64,000 nucleotides of DNA from CAVXEH01 sp963805645 (GTDB lineage Bacteria > Chloroflexota > Limnocylindria > QHBO01): the NCBI GenBank assembly GCA_963805645.1, contig CAWDVA010000004.1:253586-317585 (forward strand), given 5' to 3'. The notes beneath the pieces were generated by a model. The model made no database searches. It was not told the DNA's origin and worked only from the letters and a program-made list of their open reading frames with translations. Each line of letters starts with the position of its first letter. The stretch's first letter is position 1. This document shows, piece after piece, positions 8,280-16,814 of the stretch. Both the position numbers and the translations under genes were made by a program.

Positions 8280-9116
8280 TGTTCCCCATCCTCGCCGCCG
8301 ATCAGGCGGCCGATGGCACCAGCCTGCCGGCCTTTCTCGTGGCTCGCGACGGGGTGTATCTGCGCAAGCGGACGCTCCTCGGCGAGAGCCAGACCAAGGT
8401 CGACCGGTTGGCCCATCTGCCGACCGCACAGGAGTACGTCGAGTACACGCTCCCCAAGATCCCGGCGGATCTGATGGGGCGGGTGGTCGGCTTCTTCCGC
8501 GCGGTGTATCGGGCTCAGCGGACCGAGGCGCTCGTCCTCCTGACCTGGGAGGCCGGGCGGTTCGCGCTCCACGTCCCGCGCCAGCGGGTCAGCGGATCGT
8601 CCGTGAAGTTCACGCTTGCCGACGACGAGCTGCCCGCCGGATCGCGGCTCGTGGGCACGATCCACTCGCACGGCGCCTTCGGTGCCTTCGCGAGCTCGAT
8701 CGACGAGGCCGACGAGGCCGAGCTCGACGGGCTCCACCTGGTGATCGGCGACCTCGACCGACGCGCCCCGAGCTACTCGGCGGCGATCGCCATCGACGGT
8801 CAGCGCTTCACGGTGGGCCTGCGGCTCGTTCTCGAGCGGCCCCGCCGCTTCGTCGAGCCACCGGCCGACTGGCTAGGACGGGTGAAGCTCCTTCCGCCGC
8901 CCCGGCCCAGGAAGCGTCAAGGCTGGCTCGACCGCAGGGCTGACAGGCTCGCTCCCGGCGCTTGGCTCGGGTCCTCGGACTCGGGCCAGTCGGAGCGAGT
9001 TCGACGCCCTCATCGAGAAGGCCAGCCGCATGGCGGACGACCTCGGCTATCGCCTCGCCTACTGGCTCACCCCGGTGTCTACACCGCGTGAGCCGGGAGG
9101 TGTCAGCGATGCCTAG
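8279..9116 (+). CDS. JAB/JAMM-domain deubiquitinase-like metalloprotease (one frameshift)
   Basis: The core JAMM motif is complete: GTIHSHGAFGAFASSIDEAD gives His129-x-His131, seven residues, then Ser139 and Asp142 for zinc binding; Glu83 (RTEALVLL) is a candidate catalytic Glu. The N-terminal ~80 residues precede the domain. Near 8990 a single extra base breaks the frame. Removing it restores a helical tail (EFDALIEKASRMADD, RLAYWLTPVSTP) ending at TAG 9114-9116, overlapping the next start by 8 nt. The span of 838 nt (one over a multiple of three) supports a one-base insertion; corrected length 278 residues. Expected role: maturation of the modifier and removal of conjugates. Confidence 0.75.
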
Positions 9117-9810
9117 CCGGATCGTCCTCATCGGCTGCGGCGGCATCGGCAGCCAGCTGGCGGGACCGCTCGTGCGGTACCTCGCCAGTCGGCCCGAGCC
9201 GAGACCGCTCCTCGTCCTCGTCGACGGCGACGCCTTCGAGGCAGGGAACCTGGATCGGCAGGCCTGCGCGGTCGGCGACCTGGGCACGAACAAGGCCGAG
9301 GCCTTGGCCCGGGTCGCTCGATCGACCGGACTGGCGGTGCAGGTCATCGCGGAGTACGTGACCGGCGCCAGCGTCGGGCAGATCGTGCGTGAGGGGGACC
9401 TCGTCCTCCTCGCGGTCGACAACCACCCGACGCGAGCGCTGGTTGACCACCACGTCGCGACCTTGTCGGACGCGACGCTCATCAGCGGCGGCAACGACGA
9501 GACGGACGGCAACGTCCAGCTCGTTCGCCGTCGCGATGGCTGGTCGGTCGACGGCCACCTCGTCGAGATCCACCCGGAGATCGGCGAGGCCGATGGCGAT
9601 GGTGCGCCCGGAACCGACGGCTGCATGGCCCACCTGGCCGAGCGGCCCCAGCTCCTGGCCACCAACCTGATGGTCGCCAGCGCGATGTTGAGCTGCCTCT
9701 GGCAGCTCCTCGAGACCGGCAGCGTCCCCTACAGCGAGGTCTACCTCGACACGGTCCAGTGCGCGATGCGCAGTCGCTCCTGGGTCCGCGTCCCGGCCGG
9801 CGCGCCGTAG
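9109..9810 (+). CDS. ThiF/E1-like adenylyltransferase of the Ubl operon
   Basis: 233 residues from ATG 9109 behind GGGAGG. It has the Rossmann nucleotide loop (VLIGCGGIGSQLA, about 6-18), an acidic residue at the end of the second strand (VDGDAFEAGNLDRQ, Asp39 and Arg50), Lys62 (GTNKAEAL), and Asp104 (LAVDNHPTR), all placed as in ThiF/MoeB/E1 adenylation domains. DGCMAHLAERPQ (about 170-181) offers Cys172 as the thioester-forming Cys, resembling the Cys-then-RPQ layout of PRTRC ThiF proteins. It is a minimal E1 without extra domains. It would adenylate the Ubl C-terminus and pass it to the E2-like protein. Confidence 0.82.
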   Translation: MPSRIVLIGCGGIGSQLAGPLVRYLASRPEPRPLLVLVDGDAFEAGNLDRQACAVGDLGTNKAEALARVARSTGLAVQVIAEYVTGASVGQIVREGDLVLLAVDNHPTRALVDHHVATLSDATLISGGNDETDGNVQLVRRRDGWSVDGHLVEIHPEIGEADGDGAPGTDGCMAHLAERPQLLATNLMVASAMLSCLWQLLETGSVPYSEVYLDTVQCAMRSRSWVRVPAGAP

Positions 9811-9842
9811 GGGAGGTGTGGCTTCACGGAAGGTGCAACCAA

Positions 9843-9876
9843 CGGCCGGGGAGGCGCCAGCGGCGCTCCCCGGCCG
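9843..9876 (+). terminator. Strong hairpin after the Ubl operon
   Basis: A near-perfect GC hairpin (15-bp stem with one bulged G, loop AGC at 9859-9861) lies 33 nt after the E1-like stop. No U-tract follows, so it is a terminator-like or RNA-stabilising structure rather than a textbook intrinsic terminator. Confidence 0.55.
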
Positions 9877-9913
9877 AACCATCTCAAGGCTCTTGTTACG
9901 GACGTTGAAACAA

Positions 9914-11057
9914 TTGTCACAAACGCGATCGGCGAACCCATTCCGACCGGGCAGCGGGATCCTCCCGCCGCTGCTGGCCGGCCGCGAGCCTCGAGACGGC
10001 GATGCTCGATGCGCGCATCGCGCGGACCCGCGCAGGGTCATCCGCAGCACACGGCGCTGCTCGGCGAATGGGCGATCGGCAAGACGACCCTGCTCATGCA
10101 CTGGCGCCGGCTGCCTGGCAGGCAGGCCGGCGACGCGGTCGTGCTGGTCGATGGCCTACCCGCAGTCCAAGGACGAGTTCCTCGCAGCGCTGGCAGCGGC
10201 GATCGCGGCCGAGCACGGAGCGGGGCTGGACGTCGAAGCTCGACCTGGAGGTCGGGCTCGACGTCGGCGTTGCCGAGGCCCGTCTCCGACGGCCGGCCGT
10301 TCAGGCCGAGAAAGAGCTGCGCAGCGCGCTCCGGCGCAGCGCCGCATCGTGGCGACGGGCACACGCTGGTCGTCGTGGTCGACGACGTCGACTTGGTGGC
10401 AGACCCCCGGCGACGCCCTCCTGCAGCTGCGGGCGATCGGCCTCGAGCTGTATGCGCACGAGATCGCGATTGGCGTTCGTGGTCTCCGCCTCGCCGGGTC
10501 TGTTCGGCACGGTGCGCGGCGCCCACGAGCCGCTCGTGCGCTTCTTCGAGCCCATCACGCTCGGGGCCCTCGACGCGGCGGCGGCCGCCGAGGCGATCAC
10601 CGAGCCCTCTGGCCGACACGCACGTCACGTTCGACGGACGAGGTCGTGACCGAGATCGTCGGGCTATCCGGCGGACGCCCGTACTACCTACAGAAGCTCG
10701 CCTACTTCGCGTTCGACGCCGCCGACGCAGGTCGGGTCGGACAGGCGGAGTTCGCCGTCGCCTTCGAGCGGGCCTTCGCCTCGGTGAGCCAAGAGATCTT
10801 CGTTGCCCGCTGGGCGGGGATGTCGCCCGTCGACCGCGCAGGTCGTCGCGGTCGTCGTCGGCGAGCGCCGAAGCCGCGACCGTCCGGCGACATCGAGGCG
10901 CAGGTCGGCACGACGCGGGATCAGGCCCGGCGCGACCCGACAGTCGTTGCGGCGACTCGCGGCCAGAGGCCACATCGATCGGCTGGCGAACGGGCACCGC
11001 GGCCGGTACGCGATCCGCGATCGGCTCTTCCGGCGCTTCCTGGAGCTGCAGACGTGA
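9914..11057 (+). CDS. AAA/archaeal-type ATPase, heavily frameshifted
   Basis: Fragments in three frames assemble to one P-loop ATPase. In order: NPFRPGSGILPPLLAGRE (about 9929-9984), LLGEWAIGKTTLLMHWRR (Walker A-like, about 10059-10112), TLVVVVDDVDLVADP (Walker B with a sensor-like DD, about 10367-10410), VSASPGLFGTVRGA, HEPLVRFFEPITLG, LSGGRPYYLQKLAYFAFDAA, and a C-terminal winged-helix (LRRLAARGHIDRLANGHRGR, RLFRRFLELQT) ending at TGA 11055-11057. The PG-x-PP-x-LAGR leader is characteristic of ATPases carried by mobile elements. A TTG at 9914 is the likely start. At least six single-base shifts interrupt it; because fragment order is intact, sequence error is likely. It overlaps the integrase remnant by GTGA. 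Confidence 0.6.
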
Positions 11058-11323
11058 GAGCCGTCGCAGCGTCGCCGGTGCCCGCGCTCGACCGCTATCG
11101 ACTGTCCGACGTGGTCGAGGAGTATCTGGTTGCCCTCCGGGTGGCCGGCCGAAGTCCACGGACCATCGAGTGGTATCGGGCCTTCCTCCATGAATTCGCT
11201 GTGTCCGCCGGACAAGTGTGCTCACCGGCCAGGCTCGCACCACCTCTGGTACACGGCTGGATCATGTTGCTGCTGTCGAGATCGCCAGAGTCCGCACCTG
11301 CATGGGCAAGACCCTGGCCATGA
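11054..11323 (+). pseudogene. Tyrosine recombinase N-terminal fragment
   Basis: GTG 11054 overlaps the ATPase stop. The product reads LSDVVEEYLVALRVAGRSP then RTIEWYRAFLHEFAVSAG, the SAM-like core-binding domain at the N-terminus of XerC/phage-type integrases. Only about 60 residues match, followed by unrelated sequence and a stop at 11323. The catalytic domain (R..HxxR..Y) is absent, and the excisionase-like gene begins at about 11302, leaving no room for it. I read this as a true deletion, so the element has probably lost its own integrase. Confidence 0.55.
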
Positions 11324-11646
11324 ACCGCCTTGACGACTACGGCGAGATCCTGACTGTCCGCCAGGTGGCCGAACTGCTAGGGATCGCGCGCAACAGTGTC
11401 TACCAGGCCGCTGCCGCCGGGCAGATCCCGAGCGTGCGTGTTGGCAGGCGCATCCTCTTTGCCAGGAGATCGCTGGAGGTGTGGCTATCAGCGGGGATGG
11501 GAGGCGCGCAGCGGCTGTCGACCGGGCACCCTCGAGGGACTCTGGCTCTGCCACGGCGAGAGTGGAGAGATCAGCGCCCACAGAATCGTTTGCGCCGGCG
11601 GGGCCGCGCTTTCGCGTCCCAGCGCCGTCCCAACGGTCGGCTCTAA
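11302..11646 (+). CDS. Excisionase-type MerR-like HTH protein
   Basis: The frame contains ILTVRQVAELLGIARNSVY, then QAAAAGQIPSVRVGRRILF and a VWL helix, the HTH_17/excisionase fold (winged helix with a wing ending in Arg and a hydrophobic strand). It is preceded by MGKTLAMNRLDDYGE from ATG 11302 (alternative ATG 11320). About 60 residues form the domain; the Arg-rich rest is of doubtful relevance. Small proteins of this type sit beside integrases and act as recombination directionality factors. Adjacent to the integrase relic and the tRNA 3' end, it fits an element border. Confidence 0.62.
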   Translation: MGKTLAMNRLDDYGEILTVRQVAELLGIARNSVYQAAAAGQIPSVRVGRRILFARRSLEVWLSAGMGGAQRLSTGHPRGTLALPRREWRDQRPQNRLRRRGRAFASQRRPNGRL

Positions 11647-11666
11647 GTCGTCGCCCACGCCGACGT

Positions 11667-11685
11667 CCGTTACCAAACCGTTACC
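11667..11685. repeat. Direct repeat CCGTTACC x2
   Basis: CCGTTACC occurs twice, separated by AAA, between the excisionase-like gene and the tRNA. Paired short direct repeats here could be arm-type or excisionase-binding sites of the element; this is inference from position only. Confidence 0.35.
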
Positions 11686-11697
11686 TTTCGCCGGACA

Positions 11698-11733
11698 CGA
11701 AGCGACCCCAGGTCCCTTCCTGGGGTCGTTTCG
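11698..11733. terminator. Hairpin between excisionase-like gene and tRNA-fMet
   Basis: CGACCCCAGG (11703-11712) pairs with CCTGGGGTCG (11719-11728) around a TCCCTT loop; an outer CGAA/TTCG extension gives a stem of about 14 bp. It lies 13 nt beyond the tRNA 3' end and probably terminates transcription of the tRNA; it could act for both strands. Confidence 0.65.
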
Positions 11734-11745
11734 CGCTCGATAACT

Positions 11746-11820
<75 letters not shown>

Positions 11821-11964
11821 ACTCGCAATGGTAGGGAGCGCGTGGCGCGCCGTCAAACGATTGATCGCTCCCACCGGGTCCACCGCGTCCGTTACAATGC
11901 CGCGCGAGGTTCGCCACCGGTGAACCGTGCCCCGAACGTACGCAGGAGGGATCTGCGCGCGCAG

Positions 11965-13480
11965 ATGGCCGTGAACCCGAAGAAGCTCCGTCCGTACGAC
12001 GAGCCCCCCAAGGTCCGCCGACCGCTGATCCCGAGTGCGCCCGGACAGCGCGGCGACCGCGTTCCTGGTGCTCTCGCTGCTGTGGCTGGTCGTCGCCACC
12101 GGCATCGGCATGCTGTGGGCCGGGACCGTGCTGCTTCCCCGACCAGCTGAACTTTCGCTGGACCTCGACGTGCCGATCATCGGCGCATTGAGCGTCGAGA
12201 TGAGCCGTTCCACCGTCGAGGCCGGCTTCGCCAGTGCCCTGGTCTACGGCTGGCTGTCGAACGCCGGCTTCGCCGCGATCCTGTTCATCACGCCGCGCCT
12301 CACTGGCGCGCGCCTGGCGGACGACGCCGATGGGCTTCGGTGCTGCCGGCCTGTGGAACGTCGGGGTCGCCGCCGGACTGGCTGCCGTCTACCTGCCGAC
12401 GCTCGCCGGAGCGGGCCTGCTGACCGCGTTCCCGCTCCTGGTCGACGGGCTCCTGCTGCTCGGCGCTGCTGACCGTCTTCGGCGTCTTCGCGCGCACGCT
12501 GATGGCCGCGCGGCCGCCAGCTGCCGTACGTCAGCCTGCTGGTTCTTCGGCGTCGCGCTGCTGGCCGCCATGGGCGCCTTCGCGCTGGGGCGGCGGCTTC
12601 CGCTCCTCAACCTGGACGAGACCGCGAACGCCCTGGTGAACGCGTTCGTGGCGCGCGCCATCGGGACCTACTGGGTGCTGGGCGTGGCCCTCGGCGCGCT
12701 CTTCTACGTCGTGCCGCGCGCCACCGGCAACCCGCTCGCCAGCGCGGCATGGCCTACCTGGCGCTGGCTGCTGTGGGCCGGCTTCGCCGGCCTGTCGGCG
12801 CTCGGCGCCCTGGTGGATCCATCGGTCCCGTACGTCGATCACCTCCCTCGGCAACGTCGGGACCATGCTGCTGGTCGCGCCCGTCTTCCTGGCGGTGGCC
12901 GACGCTGGCGCTCACCATCCAGGGCCGCTGGACGCATGCTGCTCAGCACCGGCACCGTGGCCTTCGCGGGCATGGCCATGGCATTCCTGCTCGGCGACCT
13001 CGCTGCTGGAGGCGATCGGCGCGCTGCGCAGCGTCCAGGGCCTGGTGGCGCGGCACCGAGTGGCCGAGGGGCGTCTGGCTCTTCGCCAGCTGGGCGGCGC
13101 GACGTTCGCCCTGTTCGCCGCTGGCCGATCACGCGGCGCCGCGCATGCTGCGCCGCGACTGGGGCGGCAGCCTCGCTGACCGACGTCGCAGCTGTGGGCG
13201 ACCTTCGCGGGCGTCGCGCTGGCCGGGCTGGCGCTCATGGCCGGCGGCATCGCGCACGGGTCGCTGCTGACGCAGGGCGCGGCCGCGGACGAGATCAGCG
13301 GGACGCTGGCCTGGTTCTGGCTGGTCGCCGGGGCGGGCCTGGGGCTCGCGGCGCTGGGCGGCGCTGGCCGCGCTCGTGACCCTGTTCCTGATGTACACCA
13401 CCGCGCGCCGCGCCGAGTACGCCGTGGCAGCGGAGCCCGCGGCCGGCTCCGCGCCGGCCGGCGCACCTGCAGCACACTGA
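11965..13480 (+). CDS. CcoN-like haem-copper oxidase subunit I homologue lacking His ligands (frameshifted)
   Basis: About 500 residues reconstruct from three frames, with some 12 membrane helices. Landmarks: VYGWLSNAGFAAILF then TPRLTGARL (helix 2), MGFGAAGLWNVGVAAGLAA, WFFGVALLAAMGAF, ARAIGTYWVLGVALGALFY and VVPRATGNPL (near-diagnostic of cbb3 subunit I), TSLGNVGTMLLVAPVFLAVA, EWPRGVWLFASW, ADHAAPRMLRRDW. At the places where CcoN has haem and copper histidines (H before FGWL, the HH pair before the PxP loop, GHxH) this protein has Phe, no His, and GVWL; no His codon occurs there in any frame. It is followed 8 nt later by a cytochrome c. A ligand-free structural paralogue is likely; role unknown. 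Confidence 0.65.
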
Positions 13481-13487
13481 GGGCCCG

Positions 13488-13958
13488 ATGACCGTCCACA
13501 CCCCCATCGAGACCCGATCCCGCGGCGTCCCCGGCTGGGCGCTGGGCATCACCGTGTTCGTCTTCCTGGTCGGCGGCGTCTACTTCGCCGGCAACCTGTC
13601 CGGCGAGAACCCGCCGATCGTGGCGGCGCCATCCGGCCGTCCGGGCCCACCCTCGAGCAGCAGGCACGCAGATCATCGCGAGCCCAGCCCGCGTGCACCG
13701 AGCTGCCACGGCGACGGACCTCGACGGGCGGCGTCACCAGGCCCGACCTGCACGGCGTGGCGAACGGGCCCGAACAGCGAGAACCTGCAGCAGCTCGGCC
13801 GCCGACCACCCGGACGACTGGATCCAACCTCTGGATCGCCGGGACCGATCCGGCGGTCGCCGGCATCGACCGCGGCGGCATGCCGGCCGTTCGGCTCGAC
13901 CAGCTGACCGAGGAGCAGATCGCCACGGTGGTCGAGTACCTCAAGACGCTGCCAGTGA
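13488..13958 (+). CDS. Membrane-anchored mono-haem cytochrome c (frameshifted)
   Basis: ATG 13488 starts MTVHTPIETRSRG followed by one membrane helix (WALGITVFVFLVGGVYFA). The haem site is visible only after removing one extra base: TGC ACC GAG (C) TGC CAC at about 13694 gives Cys-Thr-Glu-Cys-His. Downstream, QLAADHPDDW, GGMPAVRLDQLTEEQIATVV and EYLKTLP are typical of class I cytochrome c ends, with Met as the likely sixth ligand. The probable stop TGA (13956-13958) overlaps the next GTG. Likely electron donor or partner of the adjacent oxidase-like protein. Confidence 0.68.
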
Positions 13959-14865
13959 CCGATCCGGCCGCACCGGCCGGCGCGCGAGCGTCCCCGTCCT
14001 CATCGGCGGCGCCGAGATGGCCCAGATCGACGAGGCCGCCCAGAAGCTCGGCCTGTCGCAGGACGCGCTGATGGAGTCCGCCGGCGCCGCCGTGACCGAG
14101 GTCGCGCTGGTCGAGCTGGCGCGGCTGGCGCGAGCAGGTGCGCGGGCCGGGCGGGCCGCTGGTCGACGCCGCCGCTGACCGCGATCCTGTGCGGGCCGGG
14201 CAACAACGGCGGCGACGGCTTCGTGGTCGCCCGCCGGCTGGCGGCAGCGGGGCGGCGGGTGGTGGCGGTGCTGGTCGGCGATGCGCGGCGGGTCGGTTCC
14301 GGCGGCCGCGCGGCGGCCCACAACTGGGCCGTGCTGCAGGCCATGGCCGCGCGCCGGCTCGCTCGAGCTGTTCGTGGCGCCGACGCCCGGAGCTGCTCCT
14401 GCAGCTGCGCCCACGCCTCTCGCCGGCCACGCTGGTGGTCGACGCCCTGCTGGGCACGGGCGCCTCGGGCCCGCTGCGCGAGCCGATCTCGACCGCGGTC
14501 GACCTGGTCAACGCCATCCGCACCCACGCCGCGCGCTGCCGGGCGGCCGTGCGCGGTGCTGGCGGTGGACACGCCGACCCGCATCGACCTGACCGATGGC
14601 TCCCGCTCCGATCGCCGGTCGTGGCCGCCGACCTCACCGTCACCTTCCATCGCGCCAAGGCGGGCTTCGCGCTCGACCCCGAGTCGCGCCGCCTGGCCGG
14701 CCGCTACTTCGTGGCGCCCATCGGCATCCCGCTCGAGGCGGAGGATGGCGTCGTGCCGGCCGACGGCGAGTACCCGCCGGCGCGCATCGCCGCAGATCAC
14801 CTGGCAGGAGCCGGGGCGCGCGACGGCGCACGCCGGCTGGGGACCTCAGCTCGAGCCCGGCTTGA
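13955..14865 (+). CDS. nnrE: NAD(P)H-hydrate epimerase (YjeF_N domain), frameshifted
   Basis: Fragments read PVLIGGAEMAQIDEAAQ, ALMESAGAAVTEVAL, LCGPGNNGGDGFVVARRLAA (the signature dinucleotide-binding GPGNNGGDG loop), VVDALLGTGASGPLREPI, VLAVDTPTRIDL and TVTFHRAKAGFAL. These match the epimerase domain that repairs hydrated NAD(P)H. The GTG start at 13955 overlaps the cytochrome stop. The separate dehydratase domain (YjeF_C) is not visible: the protein ends near 14850-14865, running antisense to pyrE. Several one-base shifts interrupt it. The end coordinate is approximate. Confidence 0.72.
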
Positions 14866-15448
14866 CCAGCGGCTCGCCGGCGGCGCACAGCGGGCAGGCC
14901 TCCGGCGGCCAGGAGCGATCTCGATCCGCCCCAGCGCGTGCGAGCGGCAGCCGAGCTCGACCGGGCCGGTCGATCGGTCCACGATCACCGCCGCTGCCAG
15001 GGGCTGCCGCCCGCGGCCCGCACCGCCGCCGATCGTCTCCGCCAGCGAGGCGCCGGTGGTCAGGATGTCGTCCACCAGGACCACGCGATCGTCGGTGCGC
15101 CACCGGCCAGCCGCGGCGCAGCGCGCGCGATGCCGCGCTCCATCGGCTCGGCGAAGACGCCGCGCACCGTCGTGGCCGAGCATCGGCTCCAGCTGGCGCG
15201 CGGTCTCGAAGGCGAGCAGCACGCCGCCGGTGGTCGGGCCCGACCACCAGGGTCGGATCGTCGGGCGCCAGCGCCGCGGCCAGCCGCCGGCCGATCTCGA
15301 CCGCCAGCGACGGGTACTGCAGCACCGCGAACTTCTCCAGGTAGCGGTCCGAGTGCCGGCCGCTCTTCAGCAGGAAGTGGCCCTGGCGCAGCGCCCCGGC
15401 GGCCGCGAAGAGCTCCTCGATGGAGGCGGCGCGCGGGTCGGGCAGCAT
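14846..15448 (-). CDS. pyrE: Orotate phosphoribosyltransferase (frameshifted)
   Basis: Start MLPDPRAASIEELF at ATG 15448. Diagnostic pieces: GALRQGHFLLKSGRHSD (orotate-binding N-terminus), DDPTLVVGP..GGVLLAFETARQL, and RVVLVDDILTTGASLAET, the PRPP-binding loop. The C-terminus reads CPLCAAGEPLVKPGSS. Three or so single-base shifts break it; the 603-nt span minus three gives 199 residues, normal for this family. It converts orotate and PRPP to OMP and fits the pyrimidine genes pyrR/pyrB/pyrC transcribed from the same strand upstream, though five small genes intervene. Confidence 0.82.
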   Translation of the reverse strand: MLPDPRAASIEELFAAAGALRQGHFLLKSGRHSDRYLEKFAVLQYPSLAVEIGRRLAAALAPDDPTLVVGPDHRRRAARLRDRAPAGADARPRRCAASSPSRWSAASRALRRGWPVAHRRSRGPGGRHPDHRRLAGGDDRRRCGPRAAAPGSGGDRGPIDRPGRARLPLARAGADRDRSWPPEACPLCAAGEPLVKPGSS

Positions 15449-15459
15449 CGGTCCACGGC

Positions 15460-16287
15460 CTACTCGTAGACCGCGCTGAAGTCGACCGCCGGGTAGCGCT
15501 CGGTGAGCGCGTCGGTGACCCACTGCAGGACGTCGGACGGGTCGTAGAACTCGGCGATCACGCGCGCCTCGGTCACGGTCAGCCCGGGCCGGTGCGGCGT
15601 CCACGTTGAGCGCGGCGCCGGCCGGCAGGTCGGCCAGGTCGAGGCTCGTCTCGAAGCGGCCGTCGGCACGCAGCACGCAGGACGTCGTCCGATCTCCTCG
15701 AGCAGCTGCAGGTCGCCGGTGCGGCCCAGCACCTCCTCCGCGTTCGCGGCGAACTCGCGCAGGATCTGCTTCTGCTGGTCCGCCGATCTGGGACCGGTAG
15801 GCATCGGCCAGCTGCCACAGCCGCTGCGCGGCCAGCGTCTCCTGCTGGGTCGGCGGGCAGCCCGGACTGCCAGTCCTCCTCCGACTCCTCGCGACCAGCT
15901 CCTCCTGGGCGGCCAGCTCGTCGGCGGCGAGCAGGTGGCTGACCGGGTCGCGGGCCGCCTCCATGAGCCAGGCGAAGATGTCCGCCGGGTTGTAGAGCTC
16001 CACGACCTCGCTGAAGGCGTCGACCACCTGCTCCTCGTCGTACCACTCGCTGTCGGCCGGATCCTGGTAGGTCAGCCGGGTGGTCCACGTCTCGTCGACC
16101 GGGTGGTAGAGCAGGTAGTCCTGGTCGTCGTCGACCAGCTTGATGCGGGCCGATCTCCCGCAGCCGCTCGCGGTTGGCGTCGACGAAGCGGCGCAGCTGC
16201 TCGGTGGCCTCGTACAGGAAGTCACGTCGCTCGAGCTCCGCCTCCTGCGGCGAGCTCGCGGAGCGCGGTGATGCGCGGTGCGCTCAT
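15460..16287 (-). CDS. Acidic protein of unknown function (frameshifted)
   Basis: From ATG 16287 (MSAPRITALREL) the reconstructed product is about 270 residues, Asp/Glu-rich and helical, without membrane segments. Readable stretches are EQLRRFVDANRERLREI, KLVDDDQDYLLYHPVDETW, ADSEWYDEEQVVDAFSEV, YNPADIFAWLMEAARDP, ILREFAANAEEVLGRTGDL and VIAEFYDPSDVLQWVTDALT, ending DFSAVYE. Two internal segments look alike (YNPADIFAWL and YDPSDVLQWV, each after an acidic helix), suggesting a duplicated unit. I recognise no family. It ends 12 nt before pyrE. Confidence 0.6.
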
Positions 16288-16305
16288 GCGGCCACCTCGA
16301 TCGGT

Positions 16306-16632
16306 CTACGGCTTGTAGACGAAGTCGGGGCCCATGCGCTCCCGCAGGAAGATGGTGTGCTTCTTGTCGAAGACCGACTCGGCCACCCGGTGCCCGAGCC
16401 CGCGGGTCGACGGGTCGGCGTAGAGGCGGTCCAGCACGGCGTAGTTGGGCAGGTCCAGGATGATGAGGTTGTCCCACTCCGACCCTTCCGTGACGTTGAA
16501 CCAGCCCACGAAGCGGATGCCGAACTCCTCCTCGTAGCGCCGGGCGGTGCGCGGGAAGAAGTGGCGCATGCCGCGCTTGAAGAGCGTGTCGCGGCCCTTG
16601 CGGACGTTGAAGAAGGTGACCATCAGCGGCAT
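16306..16632 (-). CDS. Small alpha/beta protein, EthD/NIPSNAP-like fold suspected
   Basis: 108 residues, intact, from ATG 16632 (MPLMVTFFNVRKGRD; ATG 16623 also possible). MVTFFNVRKGRDTLFKRGM then RHFFPRTARRYEEEFG, NLIILDLPNYAVLDRLYADP and FDKKHTIFLRERM give a beta-alpha-beta pattern with a final strand, like dimeric alpha-beta barrel proteins. No catalytic residues can be assigned. Its ATG overlaps the stop of the upstream glycine-rich membrane protein (TGATG). Confidence 0.62.
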   Translation of the reverse strand: MPLMVTFFNVRKGRDTLFKRGMRHFFPRTARRYEEEFGIRFVGWFNVTEGSEWDNLIILDLPNYAVLDRLYADPSTRGLGHRVAESVFDKKHTIFLRERMGPDFVYKP

Positions 16633-16814
16633 CAGCGAGCGCCCTCCCGTCGGTCCAGGCCGATGCCGACGGCGACGCCCGAGGACCAGCCCCACGGCCA
16701 CGCCCGACGCCCAGGTTGCCGATCGCCACGCCGATGGCGGCGCCCAACGCCGATGCCGATGGCGGTCCACACGCCGACCATGGTGTTGGTGCGCTTGGGA
16801 TCCGGTTCAGTCAT
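16632..16814 (-). CDS. Small glycine-zipper membrane protein (frameshifted)
   Basis: Start MTEPDPKRTNTMVGVWTA. Combining frames gives alternating Gly/Ala/Val (IGIGVGAAIGVAIGNLGVG, VAVGLVLGVAVGIGL) ending DRREGAR: a short charged N-terminus and one or two tightly packed glycine-zipper helices. About 60 residues. Such proteins insert in membranes; function unknown. It overlaps both neighbours by 1-4 nt, so all three small genes appear co-translated. Confidence 0.55.
   Translation of the reverse strand: MTEPDPKRTNTMVGVWTAIGIGVGRRHRRGDRQPGRRAWPWGWSSGVAVGIGLDRREGAR

Noticed and set aside
9103..10101. 332-codon minus-strand frame over the E1-like gene
   Set aside because: It mirrors the E1-like gene and contains no motif; the plus strand carries clear ThiF residues.
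10038..11243. 401-codon minus-strand frame
   Set aside because: Shadow of the frameshifted ATPase; the plus strand shows Walker A/B and winged-helix motifs.
14846..16747. 633-codon minus-strand frame taken as one protein
   Set aside because: It strings together out-of-frame parts of several small genes and part of pyrE; domain order shows separate genes with their own starts.
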